Below the pieces are notes generated by a model. It had not been told where the DNA came from. It searched no databases and was given only the letters and a program-made list of their open reading frames with translations. From Microcoleus vaginatus PCC 9802 (GTDB lineage Bacteria > Cyanobacteriota > Cyanobacteriia > Cyanobacteriales > Microcoleaceae), in contig CP031740.1 of NCBI GenBank assembly GCA_022701275.1, positions 755,001-819,000 on the forward strand: 64,000 nt of DNA, in the 5' to 3' direction. Positions 17,986-27,278 of this stretch are shown in pieces; the stretch's first letter is position 1, and each line of letters opens with the position of its first letter. Made by a program: the position numbers and the translations under genes.

Positions 17986-19497
17986 ATGCTTTGCGATTAC
18001 CTGGTACAAATCCTCACCGCCCGCGTCTACGATGTTGCTCAAGAAACAGCCCTAGAAGTAGCCCCGAATCTATCAGCACGGCTCAACAATAAACTTTTGC
18101 TGAAGCGAGAGGATATGCAGTCGGTGTTTTCCTTCAAGCTGCGGGGTGCGTACAACAAAATGGCGCAACTGTCGCCGGATTTGCTAGCACAAGGTGTCAT
18201 TGCAGCTTCCGCCGGCAATCACGCCCAAGGAGTCGCCCTCGCCGCCCGCCACCTGGGAACTCGCGCGATCATAGTCATGCCCGTAACTACGCCGCAGGTG
18301 AAGGTAAATGCGGTGATATCCCGTGGTGGAGAGGTCGTTTTGCATGGGGATACCTACGACGATGCCTACGCCTTTGCGCGCCAATTAGAGGCCGAAAAAG
18401 GTATGACTTTTATTCACCCTTTTGATGACCCCTACGTGATTGCTGGACAGGGTACGATCGGCATGGAAATTCTGCGACAACATCAAAAACCAATTCATGC
18501 GATTTTTGTGGCAATTGGTGGCGGCGGATTGATTTCGGGAATTGGGGCCTATGTCAAGCGGTTGCGGCCGGAAATTAAGATTATTGGCGTCGAACCCATC
18601 GATTCGGATGCCATGAATCAATCGCTGAAAGCGGGTAAACGGGTGCGTTTGTCGCAGGTGGGTTTATTTGCTGATGGCGTTGCTGTGCGGGAAGTGGGGG
18701 AGGAAACTTTTCGCTTATGTCAGGAGTATGTGGATGAGATTATTTTGGTGGATACGGATGATGTTTGCGCGGCGATTAAGGATGTTTTTGAAGATACGCG
18801 ATCAATCTTAGAACCTGCAGGCGCTTTGGCGATCGCAGGTGCGAAAGCTTACGCCGAACGGGAACAAATCGCAGGAGAAACATTAATTGCTGTTGCGTGC
18901 GGCGCGAACATGAATTTCGATCGGCTGCGTTTTGTAGCAGAAAGAGCCGAGTTTGGCGAACGCCGCGAAGCCATTTTTGCAGTCACAATTCCCGAACAAC
19001 CGGGAAGTCTCCGCAGGTTTTGCGAATGTCTGGGCAAACGCAATTTAACTGAATTTAGCTATCGAATTGCGGATGAAAAAGAGGCACATATTTTTATCGG
19101 TGTACAAATTCAAAACCGTGCCGATGCGGTGAAGATAGCGGCAAGTTTTGAAGATTGTGGGTTCAACACTTTGGATTTAACTGATGATGAATTAACGAAA
19201 TTGCACGTGCGGCATATGGTGGGCGGGCGTTCGATGCTGGCACATCACGAATTGTTTTATCGCTTTGAATTTCCCGAACGTCCGGGTGCGTTGATGAAGT
19301 TTGTGAGTTCGATGAGTCCTAACTGGAATATCAGCGTTTTTCACTATCGGAATAACGGCGCTGATTACGGGCGAATTGTGGTGGGAATTCAGGTGCCGCC
19401 GGATGAGATGCAGGAATGGCAGGCTTTTTTGGATACGCTGGGCTATCAGTATGGAGATGAGAGTCAAAATCCGGCGTATAAGTTGTTTTTGAGGTAG
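17986..19497 (+). CDS. ilvA: Threonine ammonia-lyase, biosynthetic
   Basis: The 503-residue enzyme deaminates threonine to 2-oxobutanoate, the first step of isoleucine synthesis. The fold-type II PLP core (1-320) has Lys51 in SFKLRGAYNKM, the Asn loop SAGNHAQGVA and the phosphate-binding GGGGLISG. Two ACT-like regulatory domains follow, the first starting at AIFAVTIPEQPGSLRRF and the second at FYRFEFPERPGALMKF. This identifies the long, isoleucine-inhibited form. The start MLCDYLVQILTARVYDVAQE is typical of the family. No attenuator was recognised upstream. thrC lies 33 kb away. Confidence 0.95.
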   Translation: MLCDYLVQILTARVYDVAQETALEVAPNLSARLNNKLLLKREDMQSVFSFKLRGAYNKMAQLSPDLLAQGVIAASAGNHAQGVALAARHLGTRAIIVMPVTTPQVKVNAVISRGGEVVLHGDTYDDAYAFARQLEAEKGMTFIHPFDDPYVIAGQGTIGMEILRQHQKPIHAIFVAIGGGGLISGIGAYVKRLRPEIKIIGVEPIDSDAMNQSLKAGKRVRLSQVGLFADGVAVREVGEETFRLCQEYVDEIILVDTDDVCAAIKDVFEDTRSILEPAGALAIAGAKAYAEREQIAGETLIAVACGANMNFDRLRFVAERAEFGERREAIFAVTIPEQPGSLRRFCECLGKRNLTEFSYRIADEKEAHIFIGVQIQNRADAVKIAASFEDCGFNTLDLTDDELTKLHVRHMVGGRSMLAHHELFYRFEFPERPGALMKFVSSMSPNWNISVFHYRNNGADYGRIVVGIQVPPDEMQEWQAFLDTLGYQYGDESQNPAYKLFLR

Positions 19498-19621
19498 GGG
19501 TTTTTGGGAAAGTTACCCTCTTGATGAAGGAGGCGGTTGAAACCGGGGCCACCACGGGGGGGTTGCCCCTACAAAGGAGAAAATCTCAGACTTCAGACGC
19601 ACCCTACAACACAAACTAGAA

Positions 19622-20482
19622 TCATCGTGCAAACTCATAGGCAATATTCGTGATGCGGCCGCGCCAGTAGGGCAATAGCGAGCCATCAGGCAGTTGCCAC
19701 GCCACCTCACCGGAGAGCGGAATCCGCATACCGTCTGGCAATTCGTAGTCCCAGAAGCGGCCCTGCCAGGGCGCAAACACCAGCCCCCCGTTAACTGTAC
19801 GGGCGCGGGCCTCGGCGCGGATACTGGCGATTAGCCCTGCTTCATCAAAGCGGAAATCCAGGGAAACATTAGTGTCGCCATCCTGTAGCGTTGCTCTGGC
19901 CGAAGAATTGTCGATCGCCTCCCAGCGAACACCCTGACTCGGCAGCAGTCTCGTCGGATACCAAGCCGCCTCCGCGAAAAAGCGCATCAGTTCCCCTTGT
20001 GCAGCTTCTGGAGTGCCGCGGATATCCGCCAGAGTCACCAGGCCAAGCAGCGCTGCATGGAGGATGCCTTCGCCAGAAATGTAGGCATCATGAACAAACG
20101 CATTGATACCGGGGATCATGGAAATTCGCCCGTCCCAGTCAAAGCCAGGGGGCTGAGTAATTACCAATTGAGTTGAGGTGAAGGCGCTCCATTTTTCTGC
20201 GGTTTCGCTCAAGTTAAACGTACCTTCGTGGGAAACCCGCGCTGCTACAATTAGCGGTTGTCCATCCTTCAGCACCGCGCGAAAGTAGCGCTGCACTGGC
20301 TGGGGTAAATCGGCGATTTCCCGCCCATCAAATGTGAGAGGTTTAATCGGTAAGCGTGCAGCTTCCAGATTTGCTCGCAGTTCCTTGGTACCCAGATGCC
20401 AGCGGTATGCTCCAAGGGCGATCGCGCCAACAATGCCAACTACAAGGGCAAGGATGATTAGTACGATCGCCGATCGCCACAT
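19622..20482 (-). CDS. DUF6544 family membrane-anchored protein
   Basis: The 286-residue protein has one N-terminal transmembrane helix (about residues 6-28, IVLIILALVVGIVGAIAL). A beta-rich extracytoplasmic domain follows, containing LPQPVQRYFRAVLKDGQPL, MIPGINAFVHDAY and AEAAWYPTRLLPSQGVRWE, a pattern of the DUF6544 (formerly DUF6920) family. Function is unknown. Its G/C-rich codon choice is slightly higher than neighbours, which may hint at transfer. It is the downstream gene of ycf35 on the minus strand (46-bp gap). Confidence 0.75.
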   Translation of the reverse strand: MWRSAIVLIILALVVGIVGAIALGAYRWHLGTKELRANLEAARLPIKPLTFDGREIADLPQPVQRYFRAVLKDGQPLIVAARVSHEGTFNLSETAEKWSAFTSTQLVITQPPGFDWDGRISMIPGINAFVHDAYISGEGILHAALLGLVTLADIRGTPEAAQGELMRFFAEAAWYPTRLLPSQGVRWEAIDNSSARATLQDGDTNVSLDFRFDEAGLIASIRAEARARTVNGGLVFAPWQGRFWDYELPDGMRIPLSGEVAWQLPDGSLLPYWRGRITNIAYEFAR

Positions 20483-20528
20483 GGTGATTCCTCTTGATAC
20501 CTAAAAACGAGTTAATCAAGCGCGACTC

Positions 20529-20903
20529 TTAAACCCATCGACCCACTACAACTCTGAGCGTTCCATCTGCCAAAGTTTCCTCTTCTTCAACATGAAAACC
20601 CTCTGACTCCACCGCCGCCATCAAACTTTTGCGCGCGTATTTTTGACTAATTGAATTGACAAATTCCTGCTGATTAATTCGAGCGCCCCAAAAATCCGCC
20701 ACCAATTCGTAATCCTCTCCGCTGCGGCGAAAACCCAAATCGTAACCATTGGATTGCCGAATCACGTACTCGGCATTAGTTTTGTCACCCCGATAACCCC
20801 GTACCTGCACATTGGACTCTACTTGATAACCCAACTCTTCCAACACTTGATGCAGCAGTTCGCCGTTCTTGATCTGAACCTTGATAGTTGTGAAGTGTGA
20901 CAT
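20529..20903 (-). CDS. ycf35: Ycf35 (DUF1257) protein
   Basis: The 124-residue protein begins MSHFTTIKVQIKNGELL and contains GYQVESNVQVRGYRGDKTNA and DLGFRRSGEDYELVADFWG. This is the Ycf35/DUF1257 family, conserved in cyanobacteria and red-lineage plastids. The molecular function is unknown. Conservation in plastid genomes suggests a basic role. In many cyanobacteria it lies beside a DUF2997 gene; here the two are separated. Start and length are canonical. Confidence 0.92.
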   Translation of the reverse strand: MSHFTTIKVQIKNGELLHQVLEELGYQVESNVQVRGYRGDKTNAEYVIRQSNGYDLGFRRSGEDYELVADFWGARINQQEFVNSISQKYARKSLMAAVESEGFHVEEEETLADGTLRVVVGRWV

Positions 20904-21180
20904 ATCACTTTCGGATTTTTGTGTAAAACGCTGATTTGATTATAATAGCATAAACAGCAACAGTCAATAAGTTAGAACTTGCGGTATTAAAGCCGCTTTT
21001 TACGATAAATATGGGGTTTGGCAGGATAGCATCTGCACATAAACCCGGTTGAGGGCGGTTTTGTGTCCAGCGTTCTGTAATTACCAAATTTTAAGTTTTA
21101 AATTGATAGCATACCGACACAAAAAAGCAACTGTAGACAAGCTCCCAACCCTTAAGCAATGATTCTTTGCCAATTCTTCA

Positions 21181-21210
21181 ATCTAAAACCTAAAATCTAA
21201 AATCTAAAAT
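21181..21210. repeat. (ATCTAAA)n heptamer array before a WD40 gene
   Basis: Four ATCTAAA-type heptamers, one degenerate, end 4 bp before the start codon of the WD40 gene. The same heptamer recurs at 6837, 35631, 49177, 55386 and 62860. No Shine-Dalgarno lies between array and start. Confidence 0.85.
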
Positions 21211-21213
21211 GAT

Positions 21214-22404
21214 ATGATGGCCGACAATCCTAACCAACCTAGAGAATATGATGCCGTCCTCGGCGGCCAAAGTCAAATCCCGATCGCCGGCGCAGTTTTG
21301 GGAGGCATCGCTGGGGTCAAGCAGCGCTTCAACAGCCCTAGTATCGAGTCGCGGATTGCCGCCGTTAAAGATGCTCCTAAATACGGAGGCGCTGGTTTAA
21401 ATTTAGCAATTGAGGCGCTGCTTGACCCCGCAGCAGAAGTGCAGCGAGTTGCTTATTTAATTTTGCGATCGAGGACAGAACCTCTAGTGCGTCAAGCTTT
21501 AAAAGACTTTGTACCTTACAAGCTTTTTGACTGCATCCGCACGGTCAAAACTGCGATCAATGTTGCGATTAGTCCCGGAGGATATCACACGGCGAGTTTG
21601 CACGGGAAAATAATTAGAATTTGCGATGTAGAGACAGGAGAAATACTCTATACTGTTGACAAGTATCCCCGTGCTCAAGAAACTTTTGTCCTTTGCCAAG
21701 AAAGTGAAGTGTTTGTGAGGAGCAGAAATACTCCAAAACACCGCGCGATCGAAATTTGGCAGGGAGGAGAATTGCGGCATACTTCCCTCGGACATGAAGG
21801 GGAAATTACCGCAATTGTCATCAGTCCCGACAGTCAAGTTATCGCCAGCGGTTCGGCAGATACTACTATCAAAATTTGGAATTTAGAGACGGGAAAGTTA
21901 ATCTGTACCTTTGGCAATCTTTTAACTTGGGGATCTCATAAAGCAGGAATTGTTAGTCTTGCTTTTAGCCCGATCGCACACAGTCTCGCTAGCAGCAGTT
22001 CTGACGGTACAATTAAACTGTGGAACCTCCGCAGCAGAGAATGCTTTCAAACAATTAAAGGTTATGCTAATTGTCTGGCTTTCAGTCCAGACGGGCAGAC
22101 TTTGGCTACTGGTGGCTGGGACAGAAACATTCAACTGCGACAGCTATCGAATCCAGATAGTTCAATCACATTGGCAGGGCATTTTAACTCAATAAATGCG
22201 ATCGCCTTTACTGCCGACGGACGCACTGTTATCAGTGCTAGTGCCGATGGTAATATCAAATTTTGGAATGCCAGTACCGGCGAAAATATTCACACTCTCA
22301 GGGGACATCAAAACTCTGTTACTTGTCTTACTTTTAGCAGCGATGGTGAAACTATTATCAGTGGCAGTATAGACAAAACTGTCAAAAGTTGGGGAGTTAA
22401 TTGA
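21214..22404 (+). CDS. WD40 repeat protein with N-terminal HEAT-like segment
   Basis: Residues ~5-100 form an N-terminal module common in Oscillatoriales WD40 proteins: REYDAVLGGQ, AVLGGIAGVKQRF and a HEAT-like LAIEALLDPAAEVQRVAYLIL. Residues ~105-396 form a beta-propeller of about seven units, the best at HEGEITAIVISPDSQVIASG and GHQNSVTCLTFSSDGETIIS. No catalytic domain is visible, so it is probably a cytoplasmic scaffold. Two adjacent ATGs (21214, 21217) sit right after a heptamer array. A 33-bp repeat begins immediately after the stop. Confidence 0.88.
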   Translation: MMADNPNQPREYDAVLGGQSQIPIAGAVLGGIAGVKQRFNSPSIESRIAAVKDAPKYGGAGLNLAIEALLDPAAEVQRVAYLILRSRTEPLVRQALKDFVPYKLFDCIRTVKTAINVAISPGGYHTASLHGKIIRICDVETGEILYTVDKYPRAQETFVLCQESEVFVRSRNTPKHRAIEIWQGGELRHTSLGHEGEITAIVISPDSQVIASGSADTTIKIWNLETGKLICTFGNLLTWGSHKAGIVSLAFSPIAHSLASSSSDGTIKLWNLRSRECFQTIKGYANCLAFSPDGQTLATGGWDRNIQLRQLSNPDSSITLAGHFNSINAIAFTADGRTVISASADGNIKFWNASTGENIHTLRGHQNSVTCLTFSSDGETIISGSIDKTVKSWGVN

Positions 22405-22918
22405 AGGAAGAAGGAAGTTCGGCAACGGATTCTGTAACGGATGTAGCGGATGGAAGAAATAGAGAATAGGGAATAGGGAATAGGGAATAGGGAATAGGGA
22501 AGAAGGCAGAAGGCAGAAAGAAGAGGGAATCGACCTCATGATTTTCACAAATTAAGTACCTCCTAACCATTCAGGCGCTGGCTATATTTACAAATTCCAG
22601 ATTCCCGATTCCTCGGTGCGTGAATCTACGCAAACAAATATAATAAATTTACAATCTCAGTTTTTGTGCAAGCCGAGGATTGCGGAACTTCTTTTTGCAC
22701 TACTACAAATAGTTACCGTAAAAATACCGGCTGGCAGGCATTATTCAGCTTATTATCAATTTGTGAACTGTCGCCAGAAAGCCTGAGCGAGCCGCAATTT
22801 CTGAATCCTTTAAAGTAGCTTTAATATATCGCATATTGGTCTGATGAGTATTCCTGCTAATTGTAATATTTGACTTAAAAAGTTTATGCTTAAAAGATAG
22901 GCTGGGGTTAAATATACA
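22405..22918. other. Intergenic region with two repeat types
   Basis: No gene is visible. It opens with a 33-bp repeat (22405-22437) nearly identical to 26974-27006, then a (GGGAATA)n heptamer array (22463-22500). The remaining A/T-rich DNA probably holds the promoter of the PAS kinase gene. Confidence 0.55.
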
Positions 22919-22936
22919 GTGCGCCCTAGAGTAACC

Positions 22937-25309
22937 ATGTCACACTGCAACCAATCCCTCTGTCGTTCCCGCCATTTCGCAGAAATGTGCGATACTGCTG
23001 CCAGTTGGCAGCAAAAAGCCGATCGACTAACGGTAGAATTAAACACCACGCAGGATCTGCTTCACGCAGAAATCGATCGGCTCAAACAAGCCAACGAAAC
23101 CCTTCACGCCGCTGTCAGTTGTGCCCCAATTTTCCTGTGGGCAACAGACAGAGAAGGCAAGTTAACCCTTGCAGCAGGGAAAGGATTAGAAAATTTGGGA
23201 CTCAAACCAGGTGCAACTGTCGGGCTATCGATTGTTGAAGTTTACAGCAGCCAGCCAGATATCTTAGAAACTATTGCCCAGGTATTAGCAGGAAACGATC
23301 GTACTTGGAACGTCCGAGAGAGGCATTTTATCCACGAAATTCGATCAGCAGCGCTGCGAGATGGAAACGGCGAAGTGGTTGGGGCAGTGGGTGTTTCTAC
23401 TGAAATTACCGAGCGCGAACAGTTGATCGCAACTCTGGAAACGGCAAATCAAGAATTACAAGAGAGACTTCAGCAGCAGACGGCAGTCTTCAATGCAGCG
23501 CTTGCCGAAAGCGAAAAAAAGTACCGCAACCTCGTAGAAACCTCCCAAGAATTGATTTGGTCGATCGATATTCAAGGCCTCTTGACTTTTGTCAATTCCG
23601 CCGCCAAACGCATCTACGGTTACGAACCGCCAGAAATGATCGGACGCCGCTTCACCGATTTTTTAGTTCCTGAGCAAGAAAGTAGACCAAGAGAAATATT
23701 TGCCCAACTTTTAGCGAGAACCAAACTTCAGCCACAAACCGCTAATTCTCCTTACGAAACAGTACACATTCGTAAAGACGGTACTCCCGTCCACCTGCGC
23801 GTCAACAGCATCGTCAACCAAGCTGAAAACGGCGCTATTTTAGGCTTGTGCGGAACGGCGACAGATATTAGCGATCACAAGCGATCGGAAGAAGCACTCC
23901 AAGAAGCTACAGACCAACTTCGCGCCGTTTTGGATGCCGTACCCGGACTGATTTCTTGGATCAGTTCAGATTTGCGGTATATTGGAGTCAACCAGCACTT
24001 AGCAACCTCATTCAACCTGTCTCCTGAAAGCTTTGTCGGTCAAGAAATCAACTTTCTCGACAAAGGCTCGACTTTCGGAGAACTGATCCGAATTTTTTTT
24101 GACAGTTCATCTCAGCAAACCTGCCAAGAAATAGAAATAGAAATTAACGGTTTCGTCCGCAACTATTTGATAGTAGCTCAGAAATATCATCAGGGAACCG
24201 CAGCAGTTTCTGTAGGAATAGACATTACCGGCCGCAAGCGTGCGGAAGCTCTCAAAAACCAATTGATATGCTCGTTGCAAGAATCAGAACACAAATTTCG
24301 CAGCCTTTATGAAGCCACCAGCGACGCAGTAATGTTGCTTGACGAAAAGGGATTTTTTGACTGCAACCGCGCTACCTTAAAAATATTTGGCTGTAGCAAC
24401 ACAAAACCATTTTACGGCAAGAAACTGAGCGACTTTTCGCCACAATTTCAGCCTAGCGGACAAGACTCATCCAGTCTAGCAATACAGAGAATATCGACAG
24501 CAATGCAAACAGGTAGCTGTCGCTTTGACTGGGTACACAAACGACTCGACGGTTCAGAATTTCCCGCTGAAGTGCTGTTAAATGCAATGGAAATTAACGG
24601 ACGAAAACTAATTCAAGTAGTAGTGCGGGATATTACAGAGCGCAAGCGCGACGAAGATGGCATCAAAGCCTCCCTCGCAGAAAAAGAAGTTCTCCTCAAA
24701 GAAATTCACCACCGCGTCAAAAACAACCTCCAAGTTATTTCCAGTTTGCTCAAACTTCAGTCACGCTACATCCAAGACAGCCACGTTAGTGAAATGTTAA
24801 AAGAAAGTCAAAACCGAGTCAGATCAATGGCCCTGGTTCACGAACAATTGTATCAATCCAAAGACTTGTCAAACATTGACTTTGCTGAATACATCCAAAA
24901 TCTCGCCCACAATTTATTCCAAGCTTATGAAAATCATGCAGAAGGCGTCAAGTTGCAAACAAATATTGCGCCGTGTTATCTCAATATCGATACGGCAGTT
25001 CCTTGCGGGTTAATTATTAACGAGCTTATGACAAATGCCCTCAAATATGCCTTTAAAGGACAAGTTAAAGGTAAAATTAACATAGATTTCACTTTAGATA
25101 ATAACAGAGCTTGCGTGCTAACCGTGAGCGACAGCGGAATTGGTTTTCCTCAAAACTTAGATTATCGCACAGCCCGAACTTTGGGTTTGCGACTGGTCGC
25201 GTCTTTAGTCAAGCAAATCCGGGGGAGAATAGAACTCTTAGAAACTGCTGGCACGACTTTTAGAATAACCTTTTCTCAACCCAAGTTGCACTCTAAGGAG
25301 AAAAATTAG
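22937..25309 (+). CDS. Multi-PAS sensor histidine kinase (HisKA_2)
   Basis: About 790 residues. Four PAS units are visible, each followed by a PAC-like VxxDITxRK motif (for example ITEREQL, ISDHKRSEEAL, ITGRKRAEAL, ITERKRDEDG). The kinase core has the HisKA_2 phosphoacceptor motif EIHHRVKNNLQVISSLLKLQ and an HATPase_c domain with NELMTNALKYAF (N box) and SDSGIGF (G1). There are no transmembrane helices, so it is a cytoplasmic sensor; ligand unknown. ATG 22937 is chosen; an upstream in-frame GTG (22919) would add six residues. Its stop overlaps the start of the response regulator gene by one base, so that protein is its probable partner. Confidence 0.9.
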   Translation: MSHCNQSLCRSRHFAEMCDTAASWQQKADRLTVELNTTQDLLHAEIDRLKQANETLHAAVSCAPIFLWATDREGKLTLAAGKGLENLGLKPGATVGLSIVEVYSSQPDILETIAQVLAGNDRTWNVRERHFIHEIRSAALRDGNGEVVGAVGVSTEITEREQLIATLETANQELQERLQQQTAVFNAALAESEKKYRNLVETSQELIWSIDIQGLLTFVNSAAKRIYGYEPPEMIGRRFTDFLVPEQESRPREIFAQLLARTKLQPQTANSPYETVHIRKDGTPVHLRVNSIVNQAENGAILGLCGTATDISDHKRSEEALQEATDQLRAVLDAVPGLISWISSDLRYIGVNQHLATSFNLSPESFVGQEINFLDKGSTFGELIRIFFDSSSQQTCQEIEIEINGFVRNYLIVAQKYHQGTAAVSVGIDITGRKRAEALKNQLICSLQESEHKFRSLYEATSDAVMLLDEKGFFDCNRATLKIFGCSNTKPFYGKKLSDFSPQFQPSGQDSSSLAIQRISTAMQTGSCRFDWVHKRLDGSEFPAEVLLNAMEINGRKLIQVVVRDITERKRDEDGIKASLAEKEVLLKEIHHRVKNNLQVISSLLKLQSRYIQDSHVSEMLKESQNRVRSMALVHEQLYQSKDLSNIDFAEYIQNLAHNLFQAYENHAEGVKLQTNIAPCYLNIDTAVPCGLIINELMTNALKYAFKGQVKGKINIDFTLDNNRACVLTVSDSGIGFPQNLDYRTARTLGLRLVASLVKQIRGRIELLETAGTTFRITFSQPKLHSKEKN

Positions 25310-27006
25310 TGTCCAACAAAAAAATTCTGATAGTTGAAGACGAGAGCATCATTGCGGAAGACATTTCCGACAGTTTGATATCTCTAGGATATAGAATAAC
25401 TGGCATGGTCTATTCGGGAGAAGAAGCAATTGAATCGGCAGCCAAGTTGCGCCCGGATTTAGTTTTAATGGATGTTAACCTGCAAGGAGAAATCGACGGC
25501 ATTACAGCAGCCGAAGAAATTCGCTTGCGCTTTCAAATTCCGGTAGTTTATCTGACAGCTTATGCCGATGAAACTACTTTGCGACGAGTCAATAGTACAA
25601 AACCGTTCGGCTATATTGTCAAACCATTTGAAGAAAAAAACTTGCACACAACTATTCAACTAGCACTCTACCGACATCAGTATGACAGCTTGACCAACCT
25701 GCCGAATCGTTCATTTTTGCGCGAAAAGTTAAGTCGAGTATTAGATGGTCAAAAAGAATTGTCAGAAATCGTTCCAGTTGTCGCGCTTAGCTTAGATAAA
25801 ATCAACCGCATTAACAGTACCTGGGGACACGATATCGGCGACTCGGTGCTTTGCAGCATCGCGCAGCGGCTAACTAACTGCATTGAAAACATTAATATTG
25901 TTGCTCGTTTGGAAGCGGCCGAATTCGCGCTGATTCTTAAACCAGTTGCAGAAAAACAGGATGTGGCTAAGATTGCTCAAAAGATTTTAGATATTGTATC
26001 CCAAGGTATGATTATCAAAGATTGCGAAGTCTATGTCACTGCTAGTATGGGGATCTGCTTGTATCCCGGGGACGGCACCGACGGAGATGAAATGCTGAAA
26101 AATGCTTATATAGCAATGTATCACTCTCAGCAGAAAGGCGGGAATAATTATCATTTTTATACGGCAAAAAATGCTAATTTTTTCATCAATACACTTCTTC
26201 AAGAAAGTTCGTTGCGCCATGCTTTAAAAAGCTCCGAGTTTGAAATCTACTATCAGCCGCAAATAGAAATTAAAACAGGTAAAATTATTGGTGCTGAAGC
26301 TTTGGTGCGCTGGAATCATCCAGAACGGGGGCGAGTTTCTCCGGGGGAATTTATTCCAATGGCGGAAGAAATGGGCTTGATTGCACCGTTGGGCGAATGG
26401 GTATTAGAGACTGCTTGCAGGCAAACTAAAACATGGCAAAAAGCAGGTTTGCCGCTCCTGCGAGTGGCAGTTAACGTGTCAGCCCGTCAATTCGAGCGCA
26501 AAAATTTCACGGAAAGAGTCAGCGAGATATTAACAGAAACCAATCTCGATCCCAAGTGTTTGGAATTAGAACTGACGGAAAGTCTTGTTTTGCAAGACGA
26601 AATGGCAGCAGCTACAGCTTTTACGGTGTGGAAAGAGCAGGGGATTAGGATAGCAATTGATGATTTTGGAACGGGATATTCTTCTTTGAGTTATCCAAAA
26701 CGCTTTCCGTTTGATGCGATCAAAATTGACAAGAGTTTTATTCGCGATATTGCAGACGATCACCAAAATGCAGCGATAACAATAGCGATTATTCAAATGG
26801 CACACTGCATGAACATGACGGTGGTGGCTGAGGGGGTAGAAAATGAGCAGGAACTTGATTTTTTGTGCGAACACGAATGCGACGAAATTCAAGGCCATCT
26901 TTTCAGTCAGGCTTTGCCAAGGGCTGAGTTTGAAGCGTTGCTGAAAAGCGATAAGTGCTGGGATTTATGCTTGAGGAAGAAGGAAGTTCGGCAACGGATT
27001 CGGTAA
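25309..27006 (+). CDS. Response regulator with degenerate GGDEF and EAL domain
   Basis: The 565-residue protein starts with GTG inside the upstream stop (TAGTG). The receiver domain (1-120) has Asp11, phosphoacceptor Asp55 in LVLMDVNLQG and Lys105 in YIVKPFEE. The GGDEF domain (~125-290) reads ARLEAAEFALIL where active enzymes have RLGGDEF, so cyclase activity is probably lost. The EAL domain (~300-550) keeps GAEALVRW, ELTESLVL, DDFGTGYSSL and KIDKSFI, so it should hydrolyse cyclic-di-GMP. The last ten residues, RKKEVRQRIR, and the stop lie in a dispersed 33-bp repeat, so the native C-terminus has been replaced or extended. Confidence 0.9.
   Translation: MSNKKILIVEDESIIAEDISDSLISLGYRITGMVYSGEEAIESAAKLRPDLVLMDVNLQGEIDGITAAEEIRLRFQIPVVYLTAYADETTLRRVNSTKPFGYIVKPFEEKNLHTTIQLALYRHQYDSLTNLPNRSFLREKLSRVLDGQKELSEIVPVVALSLDKINRINSTWGHDIGDSVLCSIAQRLTNCIENINIVARLEAAEFALILKPVAEKQDVAKIAQKILDIVSQGMIIKDCEVYVTASMGICLYPGDGTDGDEMLKNAYIAMYHSQQKGGNNYHFYTAKNANFFINTLLQESSLRHALKSSEFEIYYQPQIEIKTGKIIGAEALVRWNHPERGRVSPGEFIPMAEEMGLIAPLGEWVLETACRQTKTWQKAGLPLLRVAVNVSARQFERKNFTERVSEILTETNLDPKCLELELTESLVLQDEMAAATAFTVWKEQGIRIAIDDFGTGYSSLSYPKRFPFDAIKIDKSFIRDIADDHQNAAITIAIIQMAHCMNMTVVAEGVENEQELDFLCEHECDEIQGHLFSQALPRAEFEALLKSDKCWDLCLRKKEVRQRIR
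26974..27006. repeat. 33-bp dispersed repeat forming a C-terminus
   Basis: This stretch matches 22405-22437 in 32 of 33 positions. Both copies sit exactly at the 3' end of a gene and are followed by low-complexity purine repeats. Here the copy is translated as the last ten codons plus TAA. Confidence 0.85.
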
Positions 27007-27150
27007 GGGAAGAAGGAAGAGGCAAGAAGGAAGAAGGAAGAAGGAAGAAGGAAGAGGGAAGAAGGAAGAAGGAAGAGGGAAGAGGGAAGAAGGAAGAGGG
27101 AAAAAGGAAGAAGGAACAAGGAACAAGGAACAAGGAAGAAGGGACAAGAA
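27007..27150. repeat. GGAAGAA/GGAAGAG purine heptamer array
   Basis: About twenty imperfect 7-bp GGAAGAA units form a purine-rich strand. All frames over it give low-complexity peptides; it is non-coding. A similar array on the opposite strand precedes the thrC stop (52364-52400). Confidence 0.8.
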
Positions 27151-27278
27151 AGGGTCTCAGAAATTAATAACCTCCTAATCGTCTTAGTCGTTGCTAGACA
27201 ATAGAATAATGGGCAAATGGTAGTTGGTAATTGGTAATTGGTAATTTTCCCTAAAGACTAATGACTCATGACTGATGA

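Noticed and set aside
26903-27167. Several frames over the purine heptamer array
   Set aside because: Low-complexity (Lys/Glu/Gly or Pro/Ser/Phe) translations of GGAAGAA repeats; no start context or conservation expected.
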